Positions 27,777 to 36,632 are shown, counted from the stretch's first letter. The stretch: 64,000 nucleotides of DNA from Berkiella sp964496435 (GCA_964496435.1 CAZBZP010000020.1:1-64000), one strand, 5' to 3'. Numbers and translations: made by a program. The notes: a model not told the origin generated them from the sequence alone.

Positions 27777-27801
27777 CCTTAAGTCGGTATTTTACTTAAG
27801 G
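27777..27801. promoter_or_regulatory. Inverted repeat upstream of the giant kinase gene
   Basis: CCTTAAGT and ACTTAAGG, perfect 8-bp arms with a nine-base spacer, centres 17 bp apart, lying 126-150 bp upstream of the kinase start. The TTAA cores resemble the repeated half-sites of PmrA-type response regulators, which control Dot/Icm effectors in Legionella and Coxiella, but the spacing and orientation differ. It could also be an RNA hairpin. Confidence 0.35.
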
Positions 27802-27880
27802 AGGTGTAAATACAATTCAAAACTTAAACTCAGATGTCTAGTTTTATGAAATATAAGGCTAAAAAGTAGCAAGCAAGAGT

Positions 27881-29143
27881 TCAGCTTTTTAGATGCCTTT
27901 TAATCATGAGGTCAAGCGAATCCAAGCCTTTTTGAATTGCTTCAAAACTGGGCCCAAAACTTATTCTGCAATATTGTCCATATCTGGCTATTGAGCGTCT
28001 TTTTTCAGGATTAACATCAAAAAAGATCCCTGGAACTGTTATCACTTTTTCTTTAAGTCCAGCCTCAAAAAATGCCATTCCATCATTTAAAGGCTCTGGC
28101 AAGTTAGATAAATTTGCCCAAACATAAAAGGCCCCTTGGGGCTGAGATTCTACAATAATACCCATCTCATTAAGGCGTTTTAACATATAATCTCTTTTAT
28201 CCTTAAAGCATTTTTGTAAAGCGCTAGCTTCTTGTTGTACACGTTCAGGGTCAAGCAGTGTTGCTGCTTGCTGTTGAAATGGATGGTTGGCGCCACCATC
28301 TAAGAAGGAGCCCGCGCTGGCAATTGCTTTGATTACTTCTTTAGGTCCTAATGTCCAAGAAACGCGCCATCCTGGATAACGCCAATTTTTTGTTAAGCCG
28401 TCGATGATAATGATAGGATCGATTTCTACATCATCAACAAATTCTGCAGCAGAAACAGTCTTACCAGAGTCCATGTCATCATTACTATAAATATAATGAG
28501 AATAGAATTCGTCAATAATAAAGGAACAACTTAATTTTCTGGCAAGTGCTACCCATGCTTGTAAATTTTGCTTTTGTAATAACTGTCCTGTTGGATTGCA
28601 GGGGTTGCTCAATAATAGAGCTTTTAAACCACGCCCCAGGATTTCTTCTTCAATTTTATCAATGGAAATTTGATATTGCGTATTTGGCGAAAGTAAAATA
28701 GGGATAGGTATAAAAGCTTTAAAAATGCTTAGTAATTCTTCATAGGCCGTATAGTCTGGCAGGAAATGGCCCATATTAATATTACCTAGTGCCGCGACAA
28801 TTCTTGTGAGCGCAACTCTGCCGCCACCACAGATGCTAACGTTCTCATAAGTATATTGTGAACTTTTATTTTTTCGATAACGTGCGTTATATAAATCAGC
28901 AACTTTTTTACGCAACTCGACTTGCCCGGCAACCGGGCTATACTCATGATGGTTTGGATCAATGCTTAAGTTACTAATTCTAGCTGGCGCACCTGGCAAA
29001 TCATCTGTTTGAGGCGCTCCCTGACCAAGATTGACCCATGTTGGATCATCTTGCGTATACCCCATTTGGGCAGCACGGTGCATAACATAAATTACCCCTG
29101 TGCGAGGCACATCTCTAAAGCCAGGAATTGATAGAAAGGACAT
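27881..29143 (-). CDS. Pyridoxal-phosphate aminotransferase, class I/II fold
   Basis: 420 residues, fold type I aminotransferase. Signatures: SNPCNPTGQLL (PLP phosphate and Asn), IIDEFYSHYIYS (Asp pairing the pyridine nitrogen), and DGLTKNWRYPGWRVSW with the Schiff-base Lys near residue 250. GAFYVWANL and the carboxylate-binding Arg region (CRISFG) close the protein. Probably acts on aspartate, alanine or aromatic amino acids; the exact donor is not clear. It lies alone on the minus strand with a long upstream gap. Confidence 0.9.
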   Translation of the reverse strand: MSFLSIPGFRDVPRTGVIYVMHRAAQMGYTQDDPTWVNLGQGAPQTDDLPGAPARISNLSIDPNHHEYSPVAGQVELRKKVADLYNARYRKNKSSQYTYENVSICGGGRVALTRIVAALGNINMGHFLPDYTAYEELLSIFKAFIPIPILLSPNTQYQISIDKIEEEILGRGLKALLLSNPCNPTGQLLQKQNLQAWVALARKLSCSFIIDEFYSHYIYSNDDMDSGKTVSAAEFVDDVEIDPIIIIDGLTKNWRYPGWRVSWTLGPKEVIKAIASAGSFLDGGANHPFQQQAATLLDPERVQQEASALQKCFKDKRDYMLKRLNEMGIIVESQPQGAFYVWANLSNLPEPLNDGMAFFEAGLKEKVITVPGIFFDVNPEKRRSIARYGQYCRISFGPSFEAIQKGLDSLDLMIKRHLKS

Positions 29144-29461
29144 AGTGGGGCCCTACAATAAAATGGATAATTCGTAGTGTGCATGGCGTTAAATATAAAG
29201 TCTATCCCCTGATTTAGACTAATCCTTTACCATTTATCGAGCCCCTCCATCCGATTATCCTATCATAGCCCTTAAAGGATTGATGTGAGTGTTCACTTAC
29301 GTTACTATGCCTTTTAAGAATTAAACTAAACACTAAGAATACAAACCTTTAAAATAAAAATAAGAGGGAAAAGGGAAGGGCGATAATAAGTTTAAATTCT
29401 TAATAAAAATATAATACTAATAATAAATAATAATAATAAAAGCAAGGATGCTAATAACATA

Positions 29462-29502
29462 AAAATTAAAGGAACTCTCAAGCAGGGTTCCTTTAATTTT
29501 TC
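29462..29502. terminator. Strong terminator-like hairpin with no gene upstream
   Basis: AAAATTAAAGGAAC and GTTCCTTTAATTTT form a 14-bp stem, followed by TTC in the plus direction; the A/T flanks make it functional in both directions. No gene ends into it on either strand: the aminotransferase gene starts on one side and the peroxiredoxin gene on the other. Confidence 0.7.
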
Positions 29503-29504
29503 AC

Positions 29505-29533
29505 TTCTTAAGCATATAAATTCAATCTATAAT
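29505..29533 (+). promoter_or_regulatory. Likely sigma-70 promoter of the peroxiredoxin gene
   Basis: A perfect TATAAT at 29528-29533 lies 17 bases after TTCTTA (29505-29510), a weak -35. It sits between the upstream hairpin and the start codon about 40 bases downstream, so the hairpin is outside the peroxiredoxin transcript. Confidence 0.45.
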
Positions 29534-29573
29534 AAGCTAATTATCCAAAGCAGATTCACGACAAGGAGTTATG

Positions 29574-30047
29574 ATGCCAAAGATTGATGTAGGCCATAAA
29601 GTACCTGACTTTACTTTCGAGTGTACCGACTCGAACATTCATTCCTTCAAAGATTTATCTGGCAAAAGAATTGTTCTCTATTTTTATCCTAAAGATAATA
29701 CCCCTGGTTGCACACTAGAAGGTCTGGACTTTACAAAATTAAAGCCGGCCTTTGATGAGCTAAATACCATTATCATTGGTGTTTCTAGGGATAGCTTGGT
29801 CTCACATCAGAAATTTTGCGATAAATTTTCACTTTCATTCCCCCTTATATCTGATGCTAATGAGCAATTATGCGAATATTTTGATGTAAAACTTAAAAAA
29901 AATTGGTTGCTCAAAAAACTAGTTGGCATTGAAAGGACTAGCTTTTTGATAGATGAGAATGGCACTATTAAAAACATCTGGAAACAGGTTAGCGCAAAAG
30001 GTCATGCACAGTCTGTATTGGACTTCATAAGAAGCAATCCACACTAG
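29574..30047 (+). CDS. bcp: Thioredoxin-dependent thiol peroxidase, Bcp/PrxQ family
   Basis: 157 residues. Reduces hydrogen peroxide and organic peroxides in the cytosol. The motif DNTPGCTLEGLDF carries the peroxidatic Cys near residue 45. The resolving Cys usually five residues later (PGCTxEACxF) is replaced, so this is either a one-Cys enzyme or uses a later Cys (QKFCDKF or EQLCEYF). The second of two adjacent ATGs is chosen because AAGGAG is five bases upstream of it and only two from the first. Confidence 0.92.
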   Translation: MPKIDVGHKVPDFTFECTDSNIHSFKDLSGKRIVLYFYPKDNTPGCTLEGLDFTKLKPAFDELNTIIIGVSRDSLVSHQKFCDKFSLSFPLISDANEQLCEYFDVKLKKNWLLKKLVGIERTSFLIDENGTIKNIWKQVSAKGHAQSVLDFIRSNPH

Positions 30048-30122
30048 CTTTATCAAAGCTTCATTTATTTATCAAACTGGGATAAAATATGCAGCTGATA
30101 AATTGGTTATGATGCTGAATAC

Positions 30123-31802
30123 ATGCTGACATATTTACAAGATTTGATTAATCCTTGTATCACAAAAATAAATGAAGTCGCGAGCTTTGTTAATAAAAGT
30201 TACGCGCCCTATGCAACTAATGTAAATATAGCAAGTTGCTTTACCTCAATAGGGCTTACTTTGTATGGCCTATACCCACTTTGGGCGCAGAACAATGATT
30301 TGGAACTATCTTCATTATCTAGACCCGCATTAACTTTTGTCTACGCGCTACATATTGGTGCGGTTAGTTTTGCTTTGGCTGATACCTTAGGGCAACAAGC
30401 CTATTCACCAGCGCTAACCAGTGCACTTATCGGTGCAACAGCGATGTTTAAGAGTGTTGCGGATTATGCCTATGAATCCTCATGTGCAAAGGAATTGATT
30501 CGAAAACACATGAATTTTCAAGCTAAACTTAACAAAGAGAATAAAGAATTTAATAGATATTTAATATTAGTTGATGAGCTTTCTCGTTCAGAATATGAGT
30601 TTAAATTATTAGAAGAGGAGTGTGTTGAATACCAGGAACATTTAAAAGCTCTAACATTCGCTAATAATGGAAAGGCTCATTTTAAAGCGATATTTGAGAT
30701 TTTGCATAAAAAGGCCATGCAAAAAAAATTAAAACATGATTGTCAAGCAGAGTTTTCACAGCATGCTGAATTAGCAGATGAATATAATGCTATCAATTTT
30801 AAAATATCCAATTTAGTGCATGATAAGGATTTGCTGGAGACGAGTTTAAAATCAACTGACATAAGCACGCATGATTATCAGCTTTTAAGAGCTAAAATTG
30901 ATGCGCTTCAAACAGAAATTGATGCCTTAGGTTTTAAACAACAATGTTGGATAAAATATAAAGAAGCTCAACTTTTGATTCAAAACCTCCAAAAGCTTGT
31001 ATTGGAAGTTGATGAGAGTAATCAAGAAGAAAAATTTCATTTACAATCGCTCATTCAAAATTTAAGTTCTAAACAAAGCCCCCCACCAAAAGAAGATGGC
31101 ATTCATACTTATAGTTATAAGAAAATTGCCAAGGCACCTATTCCTTGGTTGAAAAAGTATTTAGAAAATGAGCTTGAATTTAATAAAAAAATCATAATAG
31201 GGCTCAAAGAACTTCAGGCCAAAAAAGAAGAAGCTTTTAAACTTATATGTAAATATGACCCAAGTCTCGAATTAAATAAAAAAACCAAAGCGCTTGTGCA
31301 CTTACAAAAGCAAGCCGCATTGGCAGCAAGAACTGAGCGAAGCAAGGAAAAGAGTGCTAATTTTAGCGTTATATCGTCTGGGCTTGCATTGCTGATCTGG
31401 GTTGCGACAGATGTTCAATTTACAAAAAAAATGAGTCAAATAAAAAATGGAGTGGGTTTTGCTTCTCTTGTGATAGGCAATATTGATATGATTAGAAAAT
31501 ATGTACTAAATATGAGATTAACAGCCAAAGAAACTAAAATATTAAAGCAACTATTACAAGATGCTAGCTTTAATCAAATTGCCAAAGTTAAAGATGACAG
31601 TATACGTCAAGAGTTATTTAATAGAATACATAATTTAAACGCAAACGCTGAGATATCAAAGCCTCAAAGTGGGGGCCAGAGTTCAGAAAAGATATATACT
31701 GCAGTTGCGCCGATGTTTAGCAAAAATAAATCAAGAAACAAAGATAAATTAATTTTAACTCAGAACAAACAAAAAGCAGTATTAGTTTCTGCAAAATGGT
31801 AA
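30123..31802 (+). CDS. Orphan membrane protein with long coiled coil
   Basis: 559 residues, not recognised. Hydrophobic segments occur near the N-terminus (VNIASCFTSIGLTLYGLYPL; LTFVYALHIGAVSFALADTL; ALTSALIGATAMF), then a long charged, heptad-like region from about 135 to 400 rich in Lys, Glu and Leu. Another hydrophobic stretch follows (FSVISSGLALLIWVATDV, near 420) and a basic tail. The layout of membrane anchors bracketing a coiled coil is common among effectors that sit in host membranes, but nothing here proves secretion. Confidence 0.7.
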   Translation: MLTYLQDLINPCITKINEVASFVNKSYAPYATNVNIASCFTSIGLTLYGLYPLWAQNNDLELSSLSRPALTFVYALHIGAVSFALADTLGQQAYSPALTSALIGATAMFKSVADYAYESSCAKELIRKHMNFQAKLNKENKEFNRYLILVDELSRSEYEFKLLEEECVEYQEHLKALTFANNGKAHFKAIFEILHKKAMQKKLKHDCQAEFSQHAELADEYNAINFKISNLVHDKDLLETSLKSTDISTHDYQLLRAKIDALQTEIDALGFKQQCWIKYKEAQLLIQNLQKLVLEVDESNQEEKFHLQSLIQNLSSKQSPPPKEDGIHTYSYKKIAKAPIPWLKKYLENELEFNKKIIIGLKELQAKKEEAFKLICKYDPSLELNKKTKALVHLQKQAALAARTERSKEKSANFSVISSGLALLIWVATDVQFTKKMSQIKNGVGFASLVIGNIDMIRKYVLNMRLTAKETKILKQLLQDASFNQIAKVKDDSIRQELFNRIHNLNANAEISKPQSGGQSSEKIYTAVAPMFSKNKSRNKDKLILTQNKQKAVLVSAKW

Positions 31803-31959
31803 TGTTGTCTAGCAAACGAAGTTTATAGATTTATGGATATTAGTTGACTTTCATAAATTGATTTTTGATAATAACAAAAGCATTTGGCTGTTTTATGGCT
31901 GATTAATAGGGCTTTGCCTTAGCTAGAACATACATAAATACAACAGTGAGCATATAAAA

Positions 31960-32751
31960 GTGACTTATTCACAAAATCATATTTGTTTTACTAGTACAAA
32001 CGCTGTCGCTGATATTTCTCGACCATTATTTGAATCTTCACATCTCAATTTCTTTAGTTATGGCAGAGTCTTCAATACAAACGATTGCTTTGTATTTCAC
32101 TCAGATCACAAGTTTATTGAAAATTGGTTTAAGTTTGAGGCGCCAGCGCCATCCTGTTGGCCTGATGGCGTTTATTTTTGGGACGATATTTTAACAGAAG
32201 AGTTAATCGGCATCCGTCATGAGTTAAATGTCGGTAACGGTATTATTGTTGTCAAACATCACCAGAACTACACTGAAATATTTGCTTTTAATTCAGCCAA
32301 TAATACATCACGATCTATGTCAGCCTACATTAATGAAATGAATTCATTAAATAGATTTAACCTCTATTTTAAAGATCAAGCCTCTAAGTTAATTCAACAA
32401 GGCATGGAAAATCCAATCAAATTGTCAGACCCCATGATTAAAAGAAAAGAAGAAGATCCCCAAAAGAGTAAGCTTGAGTCCTTGATGGAATCTTTGAAAA
32501 TTAATTATTATTATTTTAATGAAAGATATGATGGTATCAAATTAACCAAAAGAGAAGTTGAATGTCTTTCTTTATATCTTAAAGGAAAAACATCTCACGA
32601 TATAGCAACGAAGCTTTTGCTCAATAAGAAAACCATTGATACATTTTTATCCCTCATTAAGAAAAAGTTTGATTGTAGAACCCGCTCTGAACTCTTTGAA
32701 ATCATTTGGGAGCTTGGGATCTTAAAGTCAAATGGTTGGATCCAAGTCTAA
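31960..32751 (+). CDS. LuxR-family transcriptional regulator
   Basis: 263 residues starting at GTG. The C-terminal helix-turn-helix is clear: LTKREVECLSLYLKGKTSHDIATKL then KKTIDTFLSLIKKKF, residues about 195-245. The N-terminal 170 residues form a sensor-like domain (FSYGRVFNTNDCFVFHSD; WFKFEAPAPSCW) of the type in LuxR solos of Legionella and Coxiella, without a phospho-acceptor receiver. No luxI-type synthase is nearby. A second, more diverged protein of the same layout is at 41489-42340. Confidence 0.88.
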   Translation: MTYSQNHICFTSTNAVADISRPLFESSHLNFFSYGRVFNTNDCFVFHSDHKFIENWFKFEAPAPSCWPDGVYFWDDILTEELIGIRHELNVGNGIIVVKHHQNYTEIFAFNSANNTSRSMSAYINEMNSLNRFNLYFKDQASKLIQQGMENPIKLSDPMIKRKEEDPQKSKLESLMESLKINYYYFNERYDGIKLTKREVECLSLYLKGKTSHDIATKLLLNKKTIDTFLSLIKKKFDCRTRSELFEIIWELGILKSNGWIQV

Positions 32752-32860
32752 TTTATTATTACAAATTAACCTATAGATAATATCGTTCAAGCACTAACCC
32801 CAGTTATACACCAACGTGTGTGTAGCCCTGGGGCGCTTTGTTTTGTCGCGCTTTCCAATT

Positions 32861-32902
32861 CAATAATTAATTATTGACAAACAATAATTAATTATTGATA
32901 AT
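32861..32902 (+). promoter_or_regulatory. Promoter with twin palindromic operators for the DUF2975/XRE operon
   Basis: A near-consensus sigma-70 promoter, TTGACA (32874-32879), 17 bases, GATAAT (32897-32902). Two identical 16-bp palindromes CAATAATTAATTATTG (32861-32876 and 32882-32897) overlap the -35 and reach the -10. Their centres are 21 bp apart, two helical turns, so two dimers would sit on the same face. The obvious candidate binder is the XRE protein of the same operon. Confidence 0.82.
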
Positions 32903-32934
32903 CTTCCCATCATCAACCTCACATGGGAAATATT

Positions 32935-33459
32935 ATGAATAATATCAAGCGTTTAAGTGAAAGGATGCAAGTGCTTTTTGAAACTTTATTGATTTTGGCA
33001 CCGCTGGCCGTTATTGCCTATTGGACCTTTTTTGAATTTTTTGACCTTATTGGCTTCAGTTATTTCTTCCAGCAACAACCTTTGACCATTAATTTTAAAA
33101 GCAAAGTGCTTGCCATTGTGGTTATGTCTATACCAACCAGTATTGTCATGTATGGTCTTTTCAAATTAAAGAAACTATTTTCTAACTATGCGGCGAATCA
33201 AATTTTCACCCAAGAAAATGTACTCATTTATCGAAAGCTAGGGATCTCTTTGTTTGCCCTTGTGGTTGCTGATATTTTAATGGAGCCTTTGCTTTCTCTT
33301 GCTTTAAGCTTTCAAAATCCAGTAGGTAGTCGCTTTATTACTTTTGGTTTTGGTTTAACTGAAATAATAACACTCATTATTGGATTTATTGTTATGATGA
33401 TTTCTTTCGTAATGCATAAAGCATATGAATTAGAACTTGAAGTGAAACACACCATATAG
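32935..33459 (+). CDS. DUF2975 membrane protein (YoaS-like)
   Basis: 174 residues with four predicted membrane helices (LFETLLILAPLAVIAYWTFF; VLAIVVMSIPTSIVMYGLF; LGISLFALVVADILMEPL; EIITLIIGFIVMMISFVM). The sequence ANQIFTQENVLIYRKLG between helices 2 and 3 is the DUF2975 signature. The ATG at 32935 has GGGA six bases upstream; an ATG at 32923 lacks a site. In Bacillus the YoaS/YozG pair has the same gene order with an XRE regulator. Function is unknown. Confidence 0.85.
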   Translation: MNNIKRLSERMQVLFETLLILAPLAVIAYWTFFEFFDLIGFSYFFQQQPLTINFKSKVLAIVVMSIPTSIVMYGLFKLKKLFSNYAANQIFTQENVLIYRKLGISLFALVVADILMEPLLSLALSFQNPVGSRFITFGFGLTEIITLIIGFIVMMISFVMHKAYELELEVKHTI

Positions 33460-33467
33460 AGGAAGAG

Positions 33468-33689
33468 ATGGGTATTGTTGTTAACTTGGATGTCATGTTA
33501 GCTAAAAGAAAGATGCGCTCAAATGAGCTTGCTAAATTGATTGGAATTACAGAGCAAAACCTTTCTATTCTTAAAAATGCCAAAGCCAAAGCTATTCGCT
33601 TTTCGACCTTAGAAGCAATTTGCCATCATCTTCAATGTCAGCCAGGAGATATTTTGGTTTACGAAGAAGAACTGGTTACATCTGCTTAG
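33468..33689 (+). CDS. Small XRE-family regulator (YozG-like)
   Basis: 73 residues, nearly all helix-turn-helix: LDVMLAKRKMRSNELAKLIGITEQNLSILK then FSTLEAICHHLQCQPGDILVYE. This is the short Cro/C1 type that partners DUF2975 proteins. It begins nine bases after the DUF2975 stop, with GGAAG as ribosome site, so the genes form an operon. It probably represses or tunes its own promoter through the palindromes at 32861-32897 (inference). Confidence 0.9.
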   Translation: MGIVVNLDVMLAKRKMRSNELAKLIGITEQNLSILKNAKAKAIRFSTLEAICHHLQCQPGDILVYEEELVTSA

Positions 33690-33694
33690 GGTTT

Positions 33695-33728
33695 CTAAGC
33701 TATTGCGCTCATGTTAGCAATAGCTTAG
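33695..33728. terminator. Bidirectional hairpin terminator
   Basis: CTAAGCTATTGC and GCAATAGCTTAG form a perfect 12-bp stem between the XRE gene and the convergent phosphatase gene, overlapping the latter's stop codon. Short T-runs follow in the plus direction (ATTTTC). Confidence 0.65.
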
Positions 33729-34954
33729 ATTTTCAATCCGCCTGATTTGTTTTTTTGTGCTGCATCACTTTCTGCTTTGGCTAAACTCTTATTTGTCCAA
33801 AGGAAACTCAGCATGGAAGCTTTTGATGTGTTAACTGATGCTGAGCTTGAAAATTGAGCTGCAAATTCCTCAGCGCTAATTTCAGTGCTACTATTCATTG
33901 TTTTATCGAGCATTAGTGTTTTTTCCCCAACACTATAGAGATAGTTATAAATGCCTTTACTCCACTGGCCAAAGGGGATTTTTGCAAGCGTATTATCTAG
34001 ATTAAATATATTTAATGCTGTCTTATCTCGCATATCATGTCCATGCACAAACTTAATATGACTGGGTCTTGATAATCCCTCCGTCCTTCTGTTCCAAATG
34101 AGATGTACAAAAGGAAATTTAACAGGATCAATGGGGTGTAAATCATTAATGGCATCGATATCGACACTTTCTAAATTAATCAACGCTGATAATGTGTTAT
34201 TTTGAATATGTTTATTCACTTCGAGATTGATGGCATCAATTGTATTTGCTAATAGATGTGGTTCTTCTCCAAGGAATGGTAGTTTTAAGGCTGCAGCAAT
34301 ATATTTAATATTTTCAAGACCTATAACACCGTGGCTATAGATGGTTATTTGATTACTTTCATCTAAGGTATAGCTTAATGCTTTTAAATTAGGTTTATAG
34401 CAACTTTCAGCTAATGCCTTTATTTCGTCTCTTGTAATTAATTTATCTTTAACAAGCTGATGAAGGCCTCTTGCAGAATTCGCAGAATCCCCAAGTGTAC
34501 TCAGATTAAAATCTTTATTTTTTTCTAGAAGGTTAATGAATTCAGCATCATGATTGCTGATTAATATTTCGACAGGGACATTATTATCCCGCAGCATCTT
34601 TAAGATTCTAAGCGTATAGTAATCATTCTTGCCGCGATCAGCTAAAATATCACCGATTAATCGCAATAAGGATGTCTTTGCAACATCATTTATTTTGATA
34701 GCGCTTAAAATCTCTTCAAATAAGTTTAAATCATTTTTTACTAATTTAGTTTTGTAGTAAAGCTTAGCAAAACGTTCATAATTTTCTTCAGATATCGTGA
34801 TGAATCCATGAAAGCTTAAGATATAGAGCAACTTAATTGCGCTACCATGTAGATCGCCAACTGTTATATGTGCATTTTCATTAATGAAATTTTCAGGATC
34901 AATCACAGGAAATTGATCGATATTAACGTCTTTAGCAATATAGCTGTGCGCCAT
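33725..34954 (-). CDS. PPP-type protein phosphatase, WipA/WipB-like
   Basis: 409 residues. The PPP metallophosphatase motifs are in order: GDLHG at 33, GDILADRG at 101 (usual GDxVDRG), SNHD at 133 (usual GNHD or GNHE), SHG near 208 and VHGH near 305. These supply the two-metal site. Bacterial PPP proteins with long helical tails include the Legionella effectors WipA and WipB, which dephosphorylate host proteins; this one has a C-terminal extension rich in Ser, Ala and Lys. Whether it targets Ser/Thr or Tyr is unknown. Effector status is inference. Confidence 0.78.
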   Translation of the reverse strand: MAHSYIAKDVNIDQFPVIDPENFINENAHITVGDLHGSAIKLLYILSFHGFITISEENYERFAKLYYKTKLVKNDLNLFEEILSAIKINDVAKTSLLRLIGDILADRGKNDYYTLRILKMLRDNNVPVEILISNHDAEFINLLEKNKDFNLSTLGDSANSARGLHQLVKDKLITRDEIKALAESCYKPNLKALSYTLDESNQITIYSHGVIGLENIKYIAAALKLPFLGEEPHLLANTIDAINLEVNKHIQNNTLSALINLESVDIDAINDLHPIDPVKFPFVHLIWNRRTEGLSRPSHIKFVHGHDMRDKTALNIFNLDNTLAKIPFGQWSKGIYNYLYSVGEKTLMLDKTMNSSTEISAEEFAAQFSSSASVNTSKASMLSFLWTNKSLAKAESDAAQKNKSGGLKI

Positions 34955-35106
34955 AATAAGGTTCTTTCAATAAATTGGTTGTTATTTGATAGTTTAACCT
35001 TTTGTGTTAGCTTGGTAAATAAATTGTGGGGGATTCAGAGATAGAAGGCTATGGTCTCGGATAAAAGGTGGGAGTATGCACAAAGGTGCATACTCCGCTG
35101 ATAGGA

Positions 35107-36255
35107 TTATAAATAGCTATATCCCAACATTAGTCCAAGAAGACCATAAAAACTGGTAATCTTCAGTTTGCGGTATCCTTTGGTGAAAATACTTAAAAAG
35201 GTTAGCAAAATTAAGCTTGGGTAAGAAACATCTAATATTGGTGATAAAAAGGCAGCTATACCTTTAAAATCAGATAAGGAAATTATAAAGGAAACGCCCG
35301 TGGTTGCTATTAACACCCATACAAACTTGTTTTCAGCTAATTTGAATAAGGAGCATAAATAGCGAGCATAAATGTTATTTAAGGCTACAGCTGTAGTTAG
35401 GCATGAAAAAATCATGAGAATGCCAATCATAAAAGAAGCCTTATCGCCCATCAAATGATTAGCTATGGTTGGCAAAATTAATTCAGGTGAAACACCTTTA
35501 GTTATAGCACCATAGTGTGCACCTAAATAGGCAAAACCAAAATAAATTAACCCCAGCAAGCTTGCCCCAATAATGCTTGGTTTAAGTGCTGCTTTCATCA
35601 TTTGGGCGTTATCAAGATTATCACCCATTTTTTCCTGTATTTGCTTAAACATCAGCGATGAAAAGAAAAAGGCAGCAAATAAGTCCATGGTTTGATAGCC
35701 ACGATAAAAACCTTGAAAAAAGGCCTCAGAGGTTTGCATGGACGTTGTTGCATTCAGTTCGGGAGCATAGTAATAGCCAAGAGCAAATAGCACAGCTAAA
35801 CAGCCTAGCAAAAGCGGCCCTATCCACTTACCTAAAAATGCAATAATCCAACGATCTCTAAGACAGATGACAAAACAAACTGCGCAAAAGGCTAAGCTGA
35901 AGACAGGAAGTGAGAGATGGGGTAACAAAGTTGTTACACCTCCATGTGCTACCGTGATACACCGAGGCACAACGCCAAACGCGCCTAATAAGGAGAGCGT
36001 GAATAAAGGTAAAGCAATTCTGGCGACTTTGCCTGCTTGGCCAAAGAACTCTTCATAGTTACCGCGGTGCAATTTGATAACAAATAAACCAAGGAAGGGC
36101 AGGGCGATACCTGTGCAAAATAATCCCAGGAAACCAAACATCCATTGCGAGCTGGCATTTTGCCCTAGCTCCAAAGGAAAAATCAGATTTCCCGAACCAA
36201 AAAACATTTTAAAAATGGCAAAACCGTAAATAAGCATTAATAATGAGCGTTGCAT
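35107..36255 (-). CDS. brnQ: Branched-chain amino acid transporter, BrnQ (LIVCS) family
   Basis: 382 residues and about 11-12 membrane helices. Sodium-coupled uptake of Leu, Ile and Val. The first helix has FKMFFGSGNLIFPLELGQ, the BrnQ hallmark, and FGVVPRCITVAHGG matches the conserved third-helix region. It is shorter than the usual 430-440 residues, with a compact C-terminus. Branched-chain uptake suits an organism feeding on host amino acids. Confidence 0.9.
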   Translation of the reverse strand: MQRSLLMLIYGFAIFKMFFGSGNLIFPLELGQNASSQWMFGFLGLFCTGIALPFLGLFVIKLHRGNYEEFFGQAGKVARIALPLFTLSLLGAFGVVPRCITVAHGGVTTLLPHLSLPVFSLAFCAVCFVICLRDRWIIAFLGKWIGPLLLGCLAVLFALGYYYAPELNATTSMQTSEAFFQGFYRGYQTMDLFAAFFFSSLMFKQIQEKMGDNLDNAQMMKAALKPSIIGASLLGLIYFGFAYLGAHYGAITKGVSPELILPTIANHLMGDKASFMIGILMIFSCLTTAVALNNIYARYLCSLFKLAENKFVWVLIATTGVSFIISLSDFKGIAAFLSPILDVSYPSLILLTFLSIFTKGYRKLKITSFYGLLGLMLGYSYL

Positions 36256-36576
36256 ACTCTGAACCTTATTATTCTTCCAATTTTAAATTTATTGAATGAA
36301 CTTTATATTGTCTAAATTGAAGATACTCTGATTTTATTAATATGTTGATTAGGCCCGGCTGGGCACAATAACGACGACAGAGTTGGAAATAAGGCGAAGT
36401 GGCTTTTGAAAAGCAAAAGGTGAGATAAAAAGCTGTAATGTATTACTAATCATTATGAATTTACCTATATAAGCCAGCTTGTAAGTTATCACGGAAGATA
36501 AGGTAGATCAATTTTTCATGATGAGGTGATTAACTTAATTGATGAACTTCACAAAGGGGGTATATACGCAGCTTAA
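36256..36576. other. Gap upstream of the toxin-antitoxin promoter
   Basis: No coding frame is visible. A purine-rich stretch with small imperfect repeats (GCTTTTGAAAAGCAAAAGG) lies near 36400. It separates the divergent BrnQ gene from the Xre/RES promoter and shows no clear conserved structure. Confidence 0.4.
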
Positions 36577-36621
36577 TTGTTTCAGGTGGAATATTTATGC
36601 TATTATATTTCATATGAAATA
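36577..36621 (+). promoter_or_regulatory. Toxin-antitoxin promoter with 16-bp palindromic operator
   Basis: TTGTTT (36577-36582), 18 bases, TATTAT (36601-36606), then the perfect palindrome TATTTCATATGAAATA (36606-36621) over the expected start site, just before the AGGAGG ribosome site. The position fits autorepression by the antitoxin. Confidence 0.7.
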
Positions 36622-36632
36622 CAGGAGGTCTT

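Larger units (their letters stand above)
29144..29573. other. Intergenic gap without a gene, AT-rich
   Basis: 430 bases between the divergent aminotransferase and peroxiredoxin genes. I see no coding frame. The first half is unremarkable; around 29340-29450 the DNA is very AT- and purine-rich with short AAT runs. It then holds a strong terminator (29462-29502) and the likely promoter of the peroxiredoxin gene. A small RNA ending at the terminator is possible. Confidence 0.5.
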
